NCBI GenBank assembly: GCA_002067895.1
Contig: MVRE01000022.1
Coordinates: forward strand, 18,204-82,203
Source of the DNA: Methanoregula sp. PtaU1.Bin051
Lineage (GTDB): Archaea > Halobacteriota > Methanomicrobia > Methanomicrobiales > Methanospirillaceae
DNA: 64,000 nt
Direction of reading: 5' to 3'
Shown piece after piece: positions 44,678-54,798 of the stretch; the first letter of the stretch is position 1, and each line of letters begins with the position of its first letter. A program made the translations under genes and the position numbers. The notes beneath the pieces are model-generated. The model was not told the DNA's origin, made no database searches, and was given only the letters and a program-made list of their open reading frames with translations.

Positions 44678-46282
44678 TCAGATCCGTTCTGACGATATCT
44701 TCGCAAACGTCGCAGTGAAGATCCCGGGCATGGACCGGATCTCGTTCATCACATCTTCAGGAACCGCGGAGTCAACATTAAGCACCATGAGGGCTTCCTT
44801 TTCAGGCGTGATCCGCCCGACCTGCATACCGGCGATATTGATGTTGTTCTTCCCGAGAATGGTCGAGGCACGGCCGATAACCCCTGGCTTATCGAGATGT
44901 TTTGATACGATAACGTAGCCCTCCGGAATCATATCCATTGTATAGCCGCCGACAGCAACGATACGACTCCTTCCCTTGAAGAAGACTGTCCCGCTGACCG
45001 TCTCTTCCGTCTTGTCAGTTTTTATCCTGAGCGTAATGAGGTTCTTAAAGCCGCTCGATTGTTCTGTAACGGTCTCACTGATTGTGATCCCCCGCTCCTT
45101 CGCAATGAACTCAGCGTTCACGATATTAACCGGCTGCTGGAGGATGGGGTCCAAAAGACCTTTAAGGGCTAAGCGGGTGACGAACTTAAGGCTGCCGGCA
45201 AACGCTGCCAGTTCCCCGCCGTAGACCAGCTCGACCGACGAGAGGCGACCGCCTGCGATCTGGATGGCAAACCTGCCCATCTTCTCCGCAAGCGTCGCGA
45301 ATGGCTCCAGTACCTCTGCCTGCTCCGGGGGGATCATCGGAGCATTGACCACGTACTTTGCCGTCCCCCCTTTCAGTACCTCGATACACTGCTTTGCAAC
45401 GGAGACGGCGACGTTGAGCTGGGCCTCGACCGTGCTTGCGCCGAGATGCGGGGTCACGATAACATTATCGAGAGTGAGAAGCGGTGACTCGAGCGGAGGC
45501 TCAGTCTCGAAGACATCCAGTGCCGCTCCTGCAACTTTCCCGCTCTTGATCGCATCGTAGAGTGCTTTCTCATCAATAATCCCGCCGCGTGCGCAGTTGA
45601 TGATCCGGACGCCGTCCTTCATGGTCGCGATGCTTTTCGCGTTGATGATGTGCCGGGTCTCCTTGATTAACGGGGTATGGACGGTGATCACGTCCGCAAT
45701 CCTGAACAGGTCCTCCTGCGACATCATCTCAACACCGAGTTGGGCAGCCCTTTCCTTCGTAAGGAACGGGTCATAAGCGACACACCGCATCTCCATGGCT
45801 CTCGCCCGCTTTGCCACCTCGCGCCCGATCCTGCCAAACCCCACGATGCCCAGCGTCTTTTCGTTCAGTTCCACGCCCATGAACTTGCTGCGCTTCCACT
45901 CCTTCTTTTTAAGGCTGGCGTTTGCCTGCGGGATGTTGCGGGCGAGCGCCTGCATCATGGCCATCGTGTGTTCGGTTGCTGCAAGGGTGTTGCCCTCGGG
46001 TGCGTTGGCAACGATGATACCTTTGCGGGTCGCCGCGTCCACATCGATATTGTCCACTCCCACACCGGCCCGGCCGATGAATTTCAGCCTGCTGCCGGCT
46101 TCGATCACCTTCGCGTTGACATCGGTGCCGCTCCTGACGAGCAGCGCATCGTAATCGCTGATGATCTTACAGAGTTCGTCCTCCTTAAGACCAGTCTTGA
46201 CGTCAACGTCGACAACCGGCCGCAGGATTGCGAGACCCTCTTCCGCCAGCGGATCGCTGACGAGCACTCTAGCCTTTGCCAT
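44678..46282 (-). CDS. serA: D-3-phosphoglycerate dehydrogenase
   Basis: A 534-residue long-form SerA for serine synthesis. Catalytic motifs: GIVGFGRIGREVA (NAD site), NCARGGIIDEKAL with catalytic Arg, and TPHLGAST with catalytic His. An allosteric substrate-binding domain follows, then an ACT domain (VIVSKHLDKPGVIGRASTIL). ATG 46282, preceded by an AT-rich run. Monocistronic or paired with nothing here; the 55-bp array is at its 3' end. Confidence 0.95.
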   Translation of the reverse strand: MAKARVLVSDPLAEEGLAILRPVVDVDVKTGLKEDELCKIISDYDALLVRSGTDVNAKVIEAGSRLKFIGRAGVGVDNIDVDAATRKGIIVANAPEGNTLAATEHTMAMMQALARNIPQANASLKKKEWKRSKFMGVELNEKTLGIVGFGRIGREVAKRARAMEMRCVAYDPFLTKERAAQLGVEMMSQEDLFRIADVITVHTPLIKETRHIINAKSIATMKDGVRIINCARGGIIDEKALYDAIKSGKVAGAALDVFETEPPLESPLLTLDNVIVTPHLGASTVEAQLNVAVSVAKQCIEVLKGGTAKYVVNAPMIPPEQAEVLEPFATLAEKMGRFAIQIAGGRLSSVELVYGGELAAFAGSLKFVTRLALKGLLDPILQQPVNIVNAEFIAKERGITISETVTEQSSGFKNLITLRIKTDKTEETVSGTVFFKGRSRIVAVGGYTMDMIPEGYVIVSKHLDKPGVIGRASTILGKNNINIAGMQVGRITPEKEALMVLNVDSAVPEDVMNEIRSMPGIFTATFAKISSERI

Positions 46283-46469
46283 AAAAAACCCATATGATAT
46301 AGGCGCCGTATTTAATCACTGTTATTCTTTGCCCGCAGCCGGATCAATCCTGATCGAAAACAAAAAAATACCATTCCTCCCTAAGAGTCCTAGATACATG
46401 CAATCCCGTTATCATCATGGATTTGCTGCAGAGCCGGGCTGCCTGATTCTTCCCTCACCGAAAAGGATC

Positions 46470-47933
46470 ATGATTTTCTGTATCCTGCTCAATGCACTGC
46501 TGATTGCCATCCCGGCAGCGTCTGCTGACATGGGAACAGGGGCTTGCGGGATTACAGTTTCTGATGCAGAATACGAGCACCTGAAGGCCTTCTATATCGA
46601 TCTCCACCAGAATCCCGAGTTGTCCGGTCTCGAAGTGAATACCTCCCGCAAGGTTGCGCAGGAACTCGCGGATGCCGGGCTTGCGGTTACCGGGCATGTC
46701 GGGGGGTACGGGGTTGTGGGCGTGCTCCGAAACGGGGATGGACCGGTGGTCGGGATCCGGGGGGACATGGATGCCCTGCCGATAACCGAGAAGACGGGGC
46801 TTCCGTATGCCAGCACGGTGGTCACCACGTACCAGAACCGGACTGATACCGGGGTCATGCACGCCTGCGGTCACGATTCCCATAGCACCGTGATCGTGGG
46901 GACGGCACGGTACCTGGCAGCGAACCGTGGCTGCTGGAACGGGACGCTGGTGGTTATTGCCCAGCCGGCAGAGGAGACCAGTTCCGGCGCAAAAGCCATG
47001 ATCGCAGACGGCCTCTTCACCCGGTTCCCGAAACCCGACTATATCGTCGGGATCCATTCCGCGAGCATTCCTGCCGGAACGATCATGTACGGCAAAGGAC
47101 CATTCATGAGCGGGAAAAGTGCCATGGAGGTCACCATACGAGGATATGGCGGACATGGCGGCAACCCCCAGAAGACTATCGATCCCGTGGTTACCGCCGC
47201 ATACGCCATTGTATCGCTCCAGACACTGGTCAGCCGTGAGAATTCGCCAACAAACCCGATCTCCATAACCGTCGGGGCAGTCAATGGCGGAACCAGAGAG
47301 AACATCATCCCCGAGGAAGTGCGCCTCAACGTCGACATCCGCGCCGGTACCGAAGAGCAGCATACGAAGCTGACAGGCGATGTGAAGCGGGTGATCGACT
47401 CCGTTGCCCGTGCTCACGGGGTTCCTGACGAGCTCATGCCGGTCTACTCTGAACCGGTCTTCACCCCGCCGGTCAACGCAGACCCTGCCCTCGCCGATCG
47501 CATCGGGCAGGCCCTTGGTGCGGGTATCGGTCCAGAAAACGTAACCGTCATTCCGGCCCGGCTGACAGTATCCGAGGACTTCTCCTTCTACGGCATGACT
47601 CCTGAGAAGATTCCGACGGGGTTCATCTTTTTCGGGGGTCCGCCACGTTCCGCAGATCCCGGTGTGCCTGAGATGTTCCGGGTGCCGTCTAGTCACAACC
47701 CGCGGTACGCAGTCGATCCCGAACCAACCCTGAAGACCGCAGTCCGGGCGCTGAGCTGCATCACGCTTGACCTGTTCGGGACACCCGCACCCCCGGATCA
47801 GGAGAATAGTTCCCAATTGACCGGAGTGCAGGATTCTGCAACCGGACCCGCAACGACTCCGCTGCCCGTAACCATGGCCCTGGCCGGTACCGGCATTGCG
47901 AGTCTGATTGTTATCCGAAAGTGTAAAAAGTAA
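46470..47933 (+). CDS. Secreted M20-type amidohydrolase/peptidase with C-terminal anchor
   Basis: About 487 residues. Signal peptide MIFCILLNALLIAIPAASA, then M20 metal motifs GDMDALP, MHACGHDSH and QPAEETSSGA, and late VSEDFSFYG. The C terminus has a hydrophobic helix (VTMALAGTGIASLIV) plus basic RKCKK tail, a surface anchor. Upstream in-frame ATG 46398 would extend the N terminus by 24 residues; the frame further upstream overlaps serA and is not used. Substrate not readable. Secretion is unusual for M20 amidohydrolases in archaea. Confidence 0.85.
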   Translation: MIFCILLNALLIAIPAASADMGTGACGITVSDAEYEHLKAFYIDLHQNPELSGLEVNTSRKVAQELADAGLAVTGHVGGYGVVGVLRNGDGPVVGIRGDMDALPITEKTGLPYASTVVTTYQNRTDTGVMHACGHDSHSTVIVGTARYLAANRGCWNGTLVVIAQPAEETSSGAKAMIADGLFTRFPKPDYIVGIHSASIPAGTIMYGKGPFMSGKSAMEVTIRGYGGHGGNPQKTIDPVVTAAYAIVSLQTLVSRENSPTNPISITVGAVNGGTRENIIPEEVRLNVDIRAGTEEQHTKLTGDVKRVIDSVARAHGVPDELMPVYSEPVFTPPVNADPALADRIGQALGAGIGPENVTVIPARLTVSEDFSFYGMTPEKIPTGFIFFGGPPRSADPGVPEMFRVPSSHNPRYAVDPEPTLKTAVRALSCITLDLFGTPAPPDQENSSQLTGVQDSATGPATTPLPVTMALAGTGIASLIVIRKCKK

Positions 47934-48082
47934 GGATACTGCTTTTTTCTTTTTCCACCGGCCTTCCAGCGCGGCATAGGGGGGGGGCTGACGGCCCGGT
48001 TCCTTTTCATCTCTGATGCGCCAGTCATCTTGGGCAGGGGAATTTTTATGGACACGAGGCGAGATTAATACATGGTGCGCGC

Positions 48083-50383
48083 ATGAAGTCTGTGCCCAAC
48101 ATCCTGTGGCTCGAAGAGATCAGAAAGGAGGATATCATTTCCGTTGGCGGCAAAGGGGCGTCACTGGGGGAGATGGCGTCGATAGGCCTTCCGGTACCGG
48201 GGGCGTTTGTCGTCACCGCCCAGGCGTTCAGGAGATTCCTTGTCGAGACCGGTCTCGAACAGAAGATCTTTTCGTCCCTCGAGAAGCTCGATGTCGAGAA
48301 CAACGAGGCGCTGGAACGGGCAGCAGACAATGCAAAAGGGCTCGTTCTGAAGGCCAAGATCCCGGCAGCAATCCGGGACGAAATCAAAAAAGCATACAAA
48401 AAGATGGATGGCGGGGGGCTCATCGTCGCCGTCCGCTCTAGCGCTACCGCAGAGGACCTCCCCGATGCCAGTTTTGCCGGGCAGCAGGAAACATTCCTGA
48501 ATATCAAAGGAGAGGCGGCGCTCCTGACTGCGGTCCAGAAATGCTGGGCTTCCCTCTATGGGGCACGGGCAATATACTACCGGGCAAAACAGGGGTTTGA
48601 CGATCATACAGTCAACATCGCTGTTGTTGTCCAGCAGCTGGTGAACTCGGAGAAGGCCGGCGTCATGTTCACATCCCACCCGATCACCGGCGAACCGTCG
48701 ACTATTATCGAGGGTTCGTGGGGGCTTGGCGAAGCGGTCGTCTCCGGTTCCGTTTCGCCTGATAAATACGTCTTCGACCAGCGCAGCGAGAAAGTCGTCG
48801 AACGGCTTATATCCACCAAGAAGATTGAGATTATCGCCGACGGTACTAACGGGACAAAGACCGTTGATGTACCGGTGGGCAGGCAGGACGCACAGGTCCT
48901 TTCTGACGAGGAAGTGGCAAAGCTTGCCATGTACGGAAAGATAGCCGAGAACCACTATGGCGTACCGCAGGATGTCGAGTGGAGCATCGTTGGTGGGACA
49001 TATTACATTCTCCAGTCCCGGCCGATAACAACGATTGGGAGCAAAAAAGGAGCAAAAGGCATGTCAGGAGAACAGGCAGCAGGTAAACCGGATCATCTAA
49101 TCCTCGTACAGGGGCAGGGTGCGGCACCAGGCATCGCATCAGGAAATGTCGTCATCATCCGGGATGTAAAGGACACGGGCAAGGTAAAAGAAGGGGACAT
49201 CCTCGTTACCCGCATGACCAACCCCGATATGGTTCCGGCAATGCGGAAAGTCGCAGCGATCGTTACCGATGAAGGAGGGATGACCTGCCATGCTGCGATC
49301 GTGAGCAGGGAACTTGGCACACCCGCAGTTGTCGGGACAAAGACGGCGACATCCGTGCTCAAGAACGGCCAGCAGATCACCGTTGATGGTGAAAAAGGGC
49401 TCATCTACGAAGGTTTTCTTGAGAAGGCTGAACAGAAGAAGGAAATTGCATACCTGCAGGCAGGAGCCGCAGCGGGCCCGATCATAACGGCGACGAGCGT
49501 CAAGGTGAATGTCTCGATCCCGGAGGCAGCGGCACGGGCTGCAGCTACCGGTGCCGATGGGGTGGGGCTGCTTCGGATCGAGCACCTGATTCTCGGCCTG
49601 AACAAGACCCCGGGGTGGTTCATCACAAACCACCGGGAGGAGGAGTTCGTAAAGGAGCTCCACGACGGGATCAGGATCGTGCTCGACGCATTCCCGGGAA
49701 AGCCGGTCTGGGTCCGCACGCTCGATGCGCCCACCGACGAGTTCCGGAACATGATGGGGGGCGAGAACGAACCCCACGAGCACAACCCGATGCTCGGGTG
49801 GCGCGGGATCCGGCGCGACCTCGAGAGCCCGAAACAGTTCAGGCTGCAGGTGGAGGCGTTCAAGCAGCTCTGGAAAGAAGGGTACGACAACCTCGGCGTG
49901 ATGTTTCCCATGGTATCTCATCCCGACCAGTTCATCGCCGCACGGGAGATGATGCGAAACTGGGGCGTCGACGTGGAGAATGCAACGCTCGGCATCATGA
50001 TCGAGATCCCGAGCAGTGCGATCCTGATTGAGGACTTCCTTGAAGCCGGGATCAGGTTCGCGTCGTTCGGGACAAATGACCTGATCCAGTACACGCTCGC
50101 CATTGACCGGAACAACGAGAATGTCGCCGGCATGTACCAGCCCAAGCACCCGGCCGTCCTCCGCCTCATCCATGATGCCATCCAGTCCTGCCGGGAGTAC
50201 GGGGTGGAGTGCTCGATCTGCGGCCAGGCGGGATCCGACCCGAAGATGGTCGAGTGGCTGGTCGAGCACGGGATCGCAAGCGTCTCGGCAAACATCGATG
50301 CGATTGCCAAGATCCGCGAAACCGTGGCAAAGACAGAACAGCGCATCATCCTTGAAGCGGCGAGAAACCGGAATGCTGAATGA
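48083..50383 (+). CDS. ppsA: Phosphoenolpyruvate synthase
   Basis: 766 residues; converts pyruvate, ATP and water to PEP for gluconeogenesis. N-terminal ATP-grasp part (GGKGASLGEMA, RSSATAEDLPDASFAGQQE), the phosphohistidine swivel GGMTCHAAIVSRELG, and the C-terminal PEP-binding region (GTNDLIQYTLAIDR, CSICGQAGS). First gene of a tightly packed six-gene run; overlaps mfnA by 11 bases. Confidence 0.95.
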   Translation: MKSVPNILWLEEIRKEDIISVGGKGASLGEMASIGLPVPGAFVVTAQAFRRFLVETGLEQKIFSSLEKLDVENNEALERAADNAKGLVLKAKIPAAIRDEIKKAYKKMDGGGLIVAVRSSATAEDLPDASFAGQQETFLNIKGEAALLTAVQKCWASLYGARAIYYRAKQGFDDHTVNIAVVVQQLVNSEKAGVMFTSHPITGEPSTIIEGSWGLGEAVVSGSVSPDKYVFDQRSEKVVERLISTKKIEIIADGTNGTKTVDVPVGRQDAQVLSDEEVAKLAMYGKIAENHYGVPQDVEWSIVGGTYYILQSRPITTIGSKKGAKGMSGEQAAGKPDHLILVQGQGAAPGIASGNVVIIRDVKDTGKVKEGDILVTRMTNPDMVPAMRKVAAIVTDEGGMTCHAAIVSRELGTPAVVGTKTATSVLKNGQQITVDGEKGLIYEGFLEKAEQKKEIAYLQAGAAAGPIITATSVKVNVSIPEAAARAAATGADGVGLLRIEHLILGLNKTPGWFITNHREEEFVKELHDGIRIVLDAFPGKPVWVRTLDAPTDEFRNMMGGENEPHEHNPMLGWRGIRRDLESPKQFRLQVEAFKQLWKEGYDNLGVMFPMVSHPDQFIAAREMMRNWGVDVENATLGIMIEIPSSAILIEDFLEAGIRFASFGTNDLIQYTLAIDRNNENVAGMYQPKHPAVLRLIHDAIQSCREYGVECSICGQAGSDPKMVEWLVEHGIASVSANIDAIAKIRETVAKTEQRIILEAARNRNAE

Positions 50384-51473
50384 CGGGCTTACAGAAGAGG
50401 AACTCTTCTCGTTTTTTAATCGGGTAAAAGGATCCGATCTCGATCACCGCTTTATCCTAAGCTCCATGTGCACGGTCCCCCACCCGGTTGCTGTGCGGGC
50501 GCACAACCTGTTCATGGAGACCAATCTCGGTGACCCCGGCCTCTTTCCAGGAACGGCATCGCTCGAACGGCTGCTCATCGAACGGATCGGTTCACTCTTC
50601 CACCTGCCGGCCGCGGGGGGTTATGCGACTTCAGGGGGAACGGAGTCAAATATTCAAGCTCTCAGGCTAGCAAGGGAGCAGAAGAGAGAGATCCAGTCGC
50701 CGAATGCCGTGGTACCCGAGTCAGCCCATTTCTCCTTCAAGAAAGCCTGTGACATTCTCGGTATTGAAATGCGTTCCGTTACACTGGACCACACGCTGCG
50801 GATGGATTGTGCTGATGCTGAAGATAAAATCGATAAAAATACTATCTGCCTCGTCGGCATCGCCGGAACCACTGAATACGGGATGGTGGATCCGATCGCC
50901 GACCTTGCCTGTATCGCAGTAGAGCATGAGATCTTTTTCCACGTGGACGCAGCATTCGGCGGCATGGTGATTCCGTTTCTTGAAAAACCGATCCCCTTTG
51001 ATTTTATGCTCCCGGGGGTGACCAGCATCGCAGTCGACCCGCACAAGATGGGGCTTTCCACGATTCCCTGCGGTTGCCTGCTAACGCGGGATCCCCGGAT
51101 GCTCAACATACTAAATATCGACACCCCATACTTGACCGTCAAGCAGGAGTTCACGCTTGCGGGTACGCGTCCAGGGGCCCCGGTTGCAGCAGCTCTTGGG
51201 GTGCTGGATTACTTGGGAGTCAGAGGCATGAAAGCCATTGTTGCCGGCTGCATGCGGAACACAGCCCGTCTCATTGACGGCATGGAGTCATTCGGGATTG
51301 AAAGAGCAGTGACTCCCGATGTTAATGTGACAACATTTGTGTGCAAGGATGTGCCTGACCGCTGGAAAGTATCGTGGACACGGCGGGGGCACCTGCGGAT
51401 TGTCTGCATGCCCCATGTCCATCGTGACCAGATAGAAGAGTTCCTGAAGGATATTGGTGAGATTTATGCTTGA
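50373..51473 (+). CDS. mfnA: L-tyrosine/L-aspartate decarboxylase MfnA
   Basis: 366 residues of PLP-dependent group II decarboxylase; makes tyramine for methanofuran (and beta-alanine for CoA). PLP Lys in [17 protein letters not shown] (Asp and His of cofactor site) and [14 protein letters not shown] are all present. ATG 50373 overlaps the ppsA end; a longer frame from 50103 is not used. Supports the methanogen identity and links to Fwd, whose substrate is methanofuran. Confidence 0.93.
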   Translation: MLNDGLTEEELFSFFNRVKGSDLDHRFILSSMCTVPHPVAVRAHNLFMETNLGDPGLFPGTASLERLLIERIGSLFHLPAAGGYATSGGTESNIQALRLAREQKREIQSPNAVVPESAHFSFKKACDILGIEMRSVTLDHTLRMDCADAEDKIDKNTICLVGIAGTTEYGMVDPIADLACIAVEHEIFFHVDAAFGGMVIPFLEKPIPFDFMLPGVTSIAVDPHKMGLSTIPCGCLLTRDPRMLNILNIDTPYLTVKQEFTLAGTRPGAPVAAALGVLDYLGVRGMKAIVAGCMRNTARLIDGMESFGIERAVTPDVNVTTFVCKDVPDRWKVSWTRRGHLRIVCMPHVHRDQIEEFLKDIGEIYA

Positions 51474-52014
51474 ACGACTGGTACACTCACTCGAGACCTG
51501 CCCCATGGTGCGGCGGGGCGAATATAACTATTTCATCCATCCGATAACAGATGGAGTCCCGATCGTGGAACCGGCCCTGCTCCGGGAGGTCTGCGGCGGG
51601 ATGCTGAAAATGTTGGACTTAAACGGAGTTGACAAGATCGTTGTTGTCGAGGCCATGGGCATTCATATCGGATCCGTCCTCTCGACAATGACGGACATCC
51701 CCATGACCATCATGCGAAAGCGGGTTTACAATCTGCCCGGAGAGATCGCTGTCCACCAGACAACCGGCTATTCGAAGGGCGAACTTTACCTCAATGGTAT
51801 TGGAAAGGGCGACCGAGTCGTGATAGTGGACGATGTCATCAGCACCGGGGGCACGATGCGGGCGCTCCTTCAGGCCCTGAAGATTGCCGGCGCGGAAGTT
51901 GTTGACGTCTGCTTCGCGATCCAGCGCGGGGATCCCGATATCGGACGCCCGTACAAGTCCCTCGTTAAGATCGAGGTTATGAAAAAGGTGCGTGTGGTTG
52001 AACGACACCTCTGA
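51466..52014 (+). CDS. hpt: Hypoxanthine/purine phosphoribosyltransferase, archaeal type
   Basis: 182 residues. PRPP loop [13 protein letters not shown], with [14 protein letters not shown] before it. Fits the archaeal HGPRTase-like family of purine salvage. ATG 51466 overlaps mfnA by eight bases. Confidence 0.85.
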   Translation: MLERLVHSLETCPMVRRGEYNYFIHPITDGVPIVEPALLREVCGGMLKMLDLNGVDKIVVVEAMGIHIGSVLSTMTDIPMTIMRKRVYNLPGEIAVHQTTGYSKGELYLNGIGKGDRVVIVDDVISTGGTMRALLQALKIAGAEVVDVCFAIQRGDPDIGRPYKSLVKIEVMKKVRVVERHL

Positions 52015-52939
52015 GCTCATCAGAGAACTCAAAAAACGGAATGTAAGGACCGTCGCTCTTCAGTTACCCGAAGGTCTGAAACGGAAAGGGGCCGGAATTG
52101 CTCGCGTATTGAAAGAAGCAGGATTTAGTGTAATCATAAGCGGCGATCCCTGTTACGGGGCCTGCGATCTTGCGTTCGATGCCCTTGACTCAGCCGATGT
52201 GCTAGTCCATATAGGACACGCGCCGGTCGATTCGCACAGGAACGTTATCTTCGAGCCGTACTGGGTGGACTTCGACCTTCATGTCCTGAAAAATGCCCTG
52301 CCTCTGCTGAAAGGGCCGGTTATTGGCCTTGTCACAACGGTTCAGCACACCCATCTTATTTCCGATATGCGGAGGTGGATGGAAGAGAACGGGATCAGTG
52401 TGCGTATCGCCAGAGGCGGCAGCCGCACCCCACTCACCGGGCAGGTGCTCGGATGCAGTTTCGCAGCAGCGAGAAACGCGAATGCGGATGAGATCCTCGT
52501 GGTCGCAACCGGGCTGTTCCATGCGACCGGTGTAGCGCTCGCTACCGGAAGACGGGTAATTGCGCTCGATCCGTTCACCGGAGCGGTACAGGAAGTCAGC
52601 GGCGATGCCCTGATGCGGCAACGGTTTGCTGCGATCGAGAAAGCCCGCGGAGCGGCAACAATTGGCATCATCGTTTCCACAAAGAGCGGGCAGCGAAGAA
52701 TGGATCTGGCCGAAAAACTCGTATCACTCGATCTGCGTGCAACCATAGTGTTGATACGCGAGGTGTTGCCGGACGAACTCCTCAACCTCGGGTATGATGC
52801 ATACGTCAACACCGCCTGTCCAAGGCTCGCTTATGATGACCGGAAACGGTTTCCCGTACCTGTGCTCTCCCCGCAGGAGTTCGAGATCCTGTGCGGTGTG
52901 CGGGAGTGGGAAGACTATGCAATCGATGAGATAGCATGA
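51992..52939 (+). CDS. dph2: Diphthamide synthase Dph2
   Basis: 315 residues; builds the 3-amino-3-carboxypropyl group on the EF-2 histidine using an unusual SAM/[4Fe-4S] chemistry. The three cluster cysteines are visible in [16 protein letters not shown] and NTACPRL. Start GTG 51992 or TTG 51998, overlapping hpt; ends with ATGA into the methyltransferase gene. Confidence 0.92.
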   Translation: MWLNDTSELIRELKKRNVRTVALQLPEGLKRKGAGIARVLKEAGFSVIISGDPCYGACDLAFDALDSADVLVHIGHAPVDSHRNVIFEPYWVDFDLHVLKNALPLLKGPVIGLVTTVQHTHLISDMRRWMEENGISVRIARGGSRTPLTGQVLGCSFAAARNANADEILVVATGLFHATGVALATGRRVIALDPFTGAVQEVSGDALMRQRFAAIEKARGAATIGIIVSTKSGQRRMDLAEKLVSLDLRATIVLIREVLPDELLNLGYDAYVNTACPRLAYDDRKRFPVPVLSPQEFEILCGVREWEDYAIDEIA

Positions 52940-53553
52940 AACTCCGTAAGCTTGAGATTGCCCTGCAGGGACTGTCCGGTTTTTCAGAACCGCAGGCTTC
53001 GCTCGAACAGTACCAGACCCCGGCCCCGCTTGCCGCAAGGCTTCTTTATCATGCATTTATGAAAGGGGACATAAAGGGAAAATCTGTCTGCGACCTCGGC
53101 AGCGGCACCGGTGTTCTTGCAATCGGCGCTTCCCTTCTCGGGGCGGGCATGGTTACCGGAGTTGAGCTGGATGACAAGGCAGTAAAGGTTGCGCAGGAAA
53201 ATGCCGGTCTGCTCGATGCAGATGTCCGGTTCATAGTAGCTGACGTAAAAGATCACACCCTTCCGGATCGGCTGGGACAGTATGATACCGTGATCATGAA
53301 TCCTCCGTTCGGGGCGCAGAAATCTCATGCCGACCGCCCGTTCATAGACCTCGCCCTCTCGATTGCCCCGGTTACTTACGGCATCTTTAATGCAGGCTCG
53401 CGCCAATTTATTAAGACTTACACTCAGTCCCGCGCCGGAATCAATGAGGTGGTCGGCGGCAGCTTCCCGATCCGGCGCACCTTTTCATTCCATACACGGG
53501 ACGTGCAGGAGATCGAGGTCGAGATCCTACGGCTGATAAGAACGATTCCCTGA
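52936..53553 (+). CDS. METTL5-like N6-adenine methyltransferase
   Basis: 205 residues with SAM-binding DLGSGTGVLAIGA and catalytic NPPFGAQ, the N-P-P-F motif of N6-adenine methyltransferases. Closest in pattern to METTL5-type enzymes, which in eukaryotes methylate rRNA. Shares ATGA with dph2, placing two translation-modification functions in one transcript. Confidence 0.88.
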   Translation: MKLRKLEIALQGLSGFSEPQASLEQYQTPAPLAARLLYHAFMKGDIKGKSVCDLGSGTGVLAIGASLLGAGMVTGVELDDKAVKVAQENAGLLDADVRFIVADVKDHTLPDRLGQYDTVIMNPPFGAQKSHADRPFIDLALSIAPVTYGIFNAGSRQFIKTYTQSRAGINEVVGGSFPIRRTFSFHTRDVQEIEVEILRLIRTIP

Positions 53554-53621
53554 TAAAAGCGGATGTCAGGAAAAAGACCATTACCGGTCTTTTCTTCGCG
53601 CACCTTGTCACCGACCTTTAC

Positions 53622-54728
53622 ATGCCGGTGCTTCCGGCAATACTTCCGCTGCTGATACTGCAGAACGGCTACTCCTACCTTGAGGCAGGCATCCTGGTTA
53701 CGGCATTCAACCTTGTCTCCTCGTTCGCACAGCCCGCATTCGGAATTATTTCCGACCGCCGGGGACTTGCCGTACCGCTGGGTGCCGTCCTATTCACCTC
53801 TGCCTTCTTTGTCTGCCTCATGGGTATTGCGAACAGCTACATCATCCTTTTTACATGTTCTGCCCTCTCGGCCCTCGGGCACGCCTGCTTCCACCCGGCT
53901 GCCTTATCGATGGTCTCCCGGTTATGCACAGACGAAAACCGCGGGCAGGTCACCTCGTACTTTGTCGTGGGGGGCAATATCGGGTATGCAGTCGGCCCGG
54001 TCCTTGCAGGGGCTGCCGTCACCCTGTACGGCCTGCCAGGGCTGCTCCTCCTCCTCATCCCGGCCGTAATTGCCGCACTGACGATCAACTGGATTGTGCC
54101 GCAGAGCCTTTTTACTCCGGCTCGGGATACAAGTCCAGATGGCAGGAAGGATGCCTCGCCGGTGAACTACCGTCCATTCTCGATCCTCATGGGGGCGACG
54201 ATCCTGCGGTCGTGGGCGGTGTTCGTGATCATCACGTACCTGCCGGTCTACTTGGTATCCCGGGGATACGACCTCGTTGCCGCAGCATCGCTCCTCACGA
54301 TGTCGCTGCTGATCGGTGTCGCCGGCCAGATCGCAGGCGGGCATATATCTGACAGGTACGGCCGGCGGGAGTACATGCTGGCCGGCCTGCTACTCGGCAT
54401 CCCACCATTCTTATTTTTCATGCTGACAACCGGAACGGTCTCGTTAATAGCATTGTTCCTCTTCAGTTTCATCCTCTGGTCGACCTTCTCGGTGGCGGTA
54501 GCGATGGGGCACGAGCTCCTTCCTGGAATGATTGGGCTTGCCTCGGGCATGATGCTCGGGCTTGCAATCGGTTTCGGCGGCCTGGGTGTTGCCGTCAACG
54601 GGATGATTGCGGACACGTTTTCGCTCGACCTCGCGCTTGGGATTATTCCAGTCCCGCTTATCGGAGCGGCCTTACTGATCCTGGTGCTCCCCTATCCATG
54701 GAAAACATTTAGGAACCGGGCGAAATAA
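53622..54728 (+). CDS. Major facilitator superfamily transporter
   Basis: At least 368 residues, ten or more helices, with the loop motif GIISDRRGLAVPLG after helix 2 (MFS motif A) and HISDRYGRRE between the halves. The first ATG at 53622 cuts into helix 1: the frame is open upstream to about 53550 and encodes KKTITGLFFAHLVTDLYM, which looks like the true helix 1. No ATG, GTG or TTG is found there, so a CTG start or a sequence error is possible. Substrate unknown. Confidence 0.8.
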   Translation: MPVLPAILPLLILQNGYSYLEAGILVTAFNLVSSFAQPAFGIISDRRGLAVPLGAVLFTSAFFVCLMGIANSYIILFTCSALSALGHACFHPAALSMVSRLCTDENRGQVTSYFVVGGNIGYAVGPVLAGAAVTLYGLPGLLLLLIPAVIAALTINWIVPQSLFTPARDTSPDGRKDASPVNYRPFSILMGATILRSWAVFVIITYLPVYLVSRGYDLVAAASLLTMSLLIGVAGQIAGGHISDRYGRREYMLAGLLLGIPPFLFFMLTTGTVSLIALFLFSFILWSTFSVAVAMGHELLPGMIGLASGMMLGLAIGFGGLGVAVNGMIADTFSLDLALGIIPVPLIGAALLILVLPYPWKTFRNRAK

Positions 54729-54798
54729 ACAAGCGCCGGCGTGTGCGGCACTTACGATGAGAGCCCTGACATCATTAATACCGTCTGATATCTTCATC

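Noticed and set aside
46455..47816. 453-residue minus-strand frame
   Set aside because: Antisense shadow of the M20 peptidase gene; composition is rich in Arg/His/Pro as expected for a shadow.
49139..50269. 376-residue minus-strand frame
   Set aside because: Antisense shadow of ppsA; no recognisable domain.
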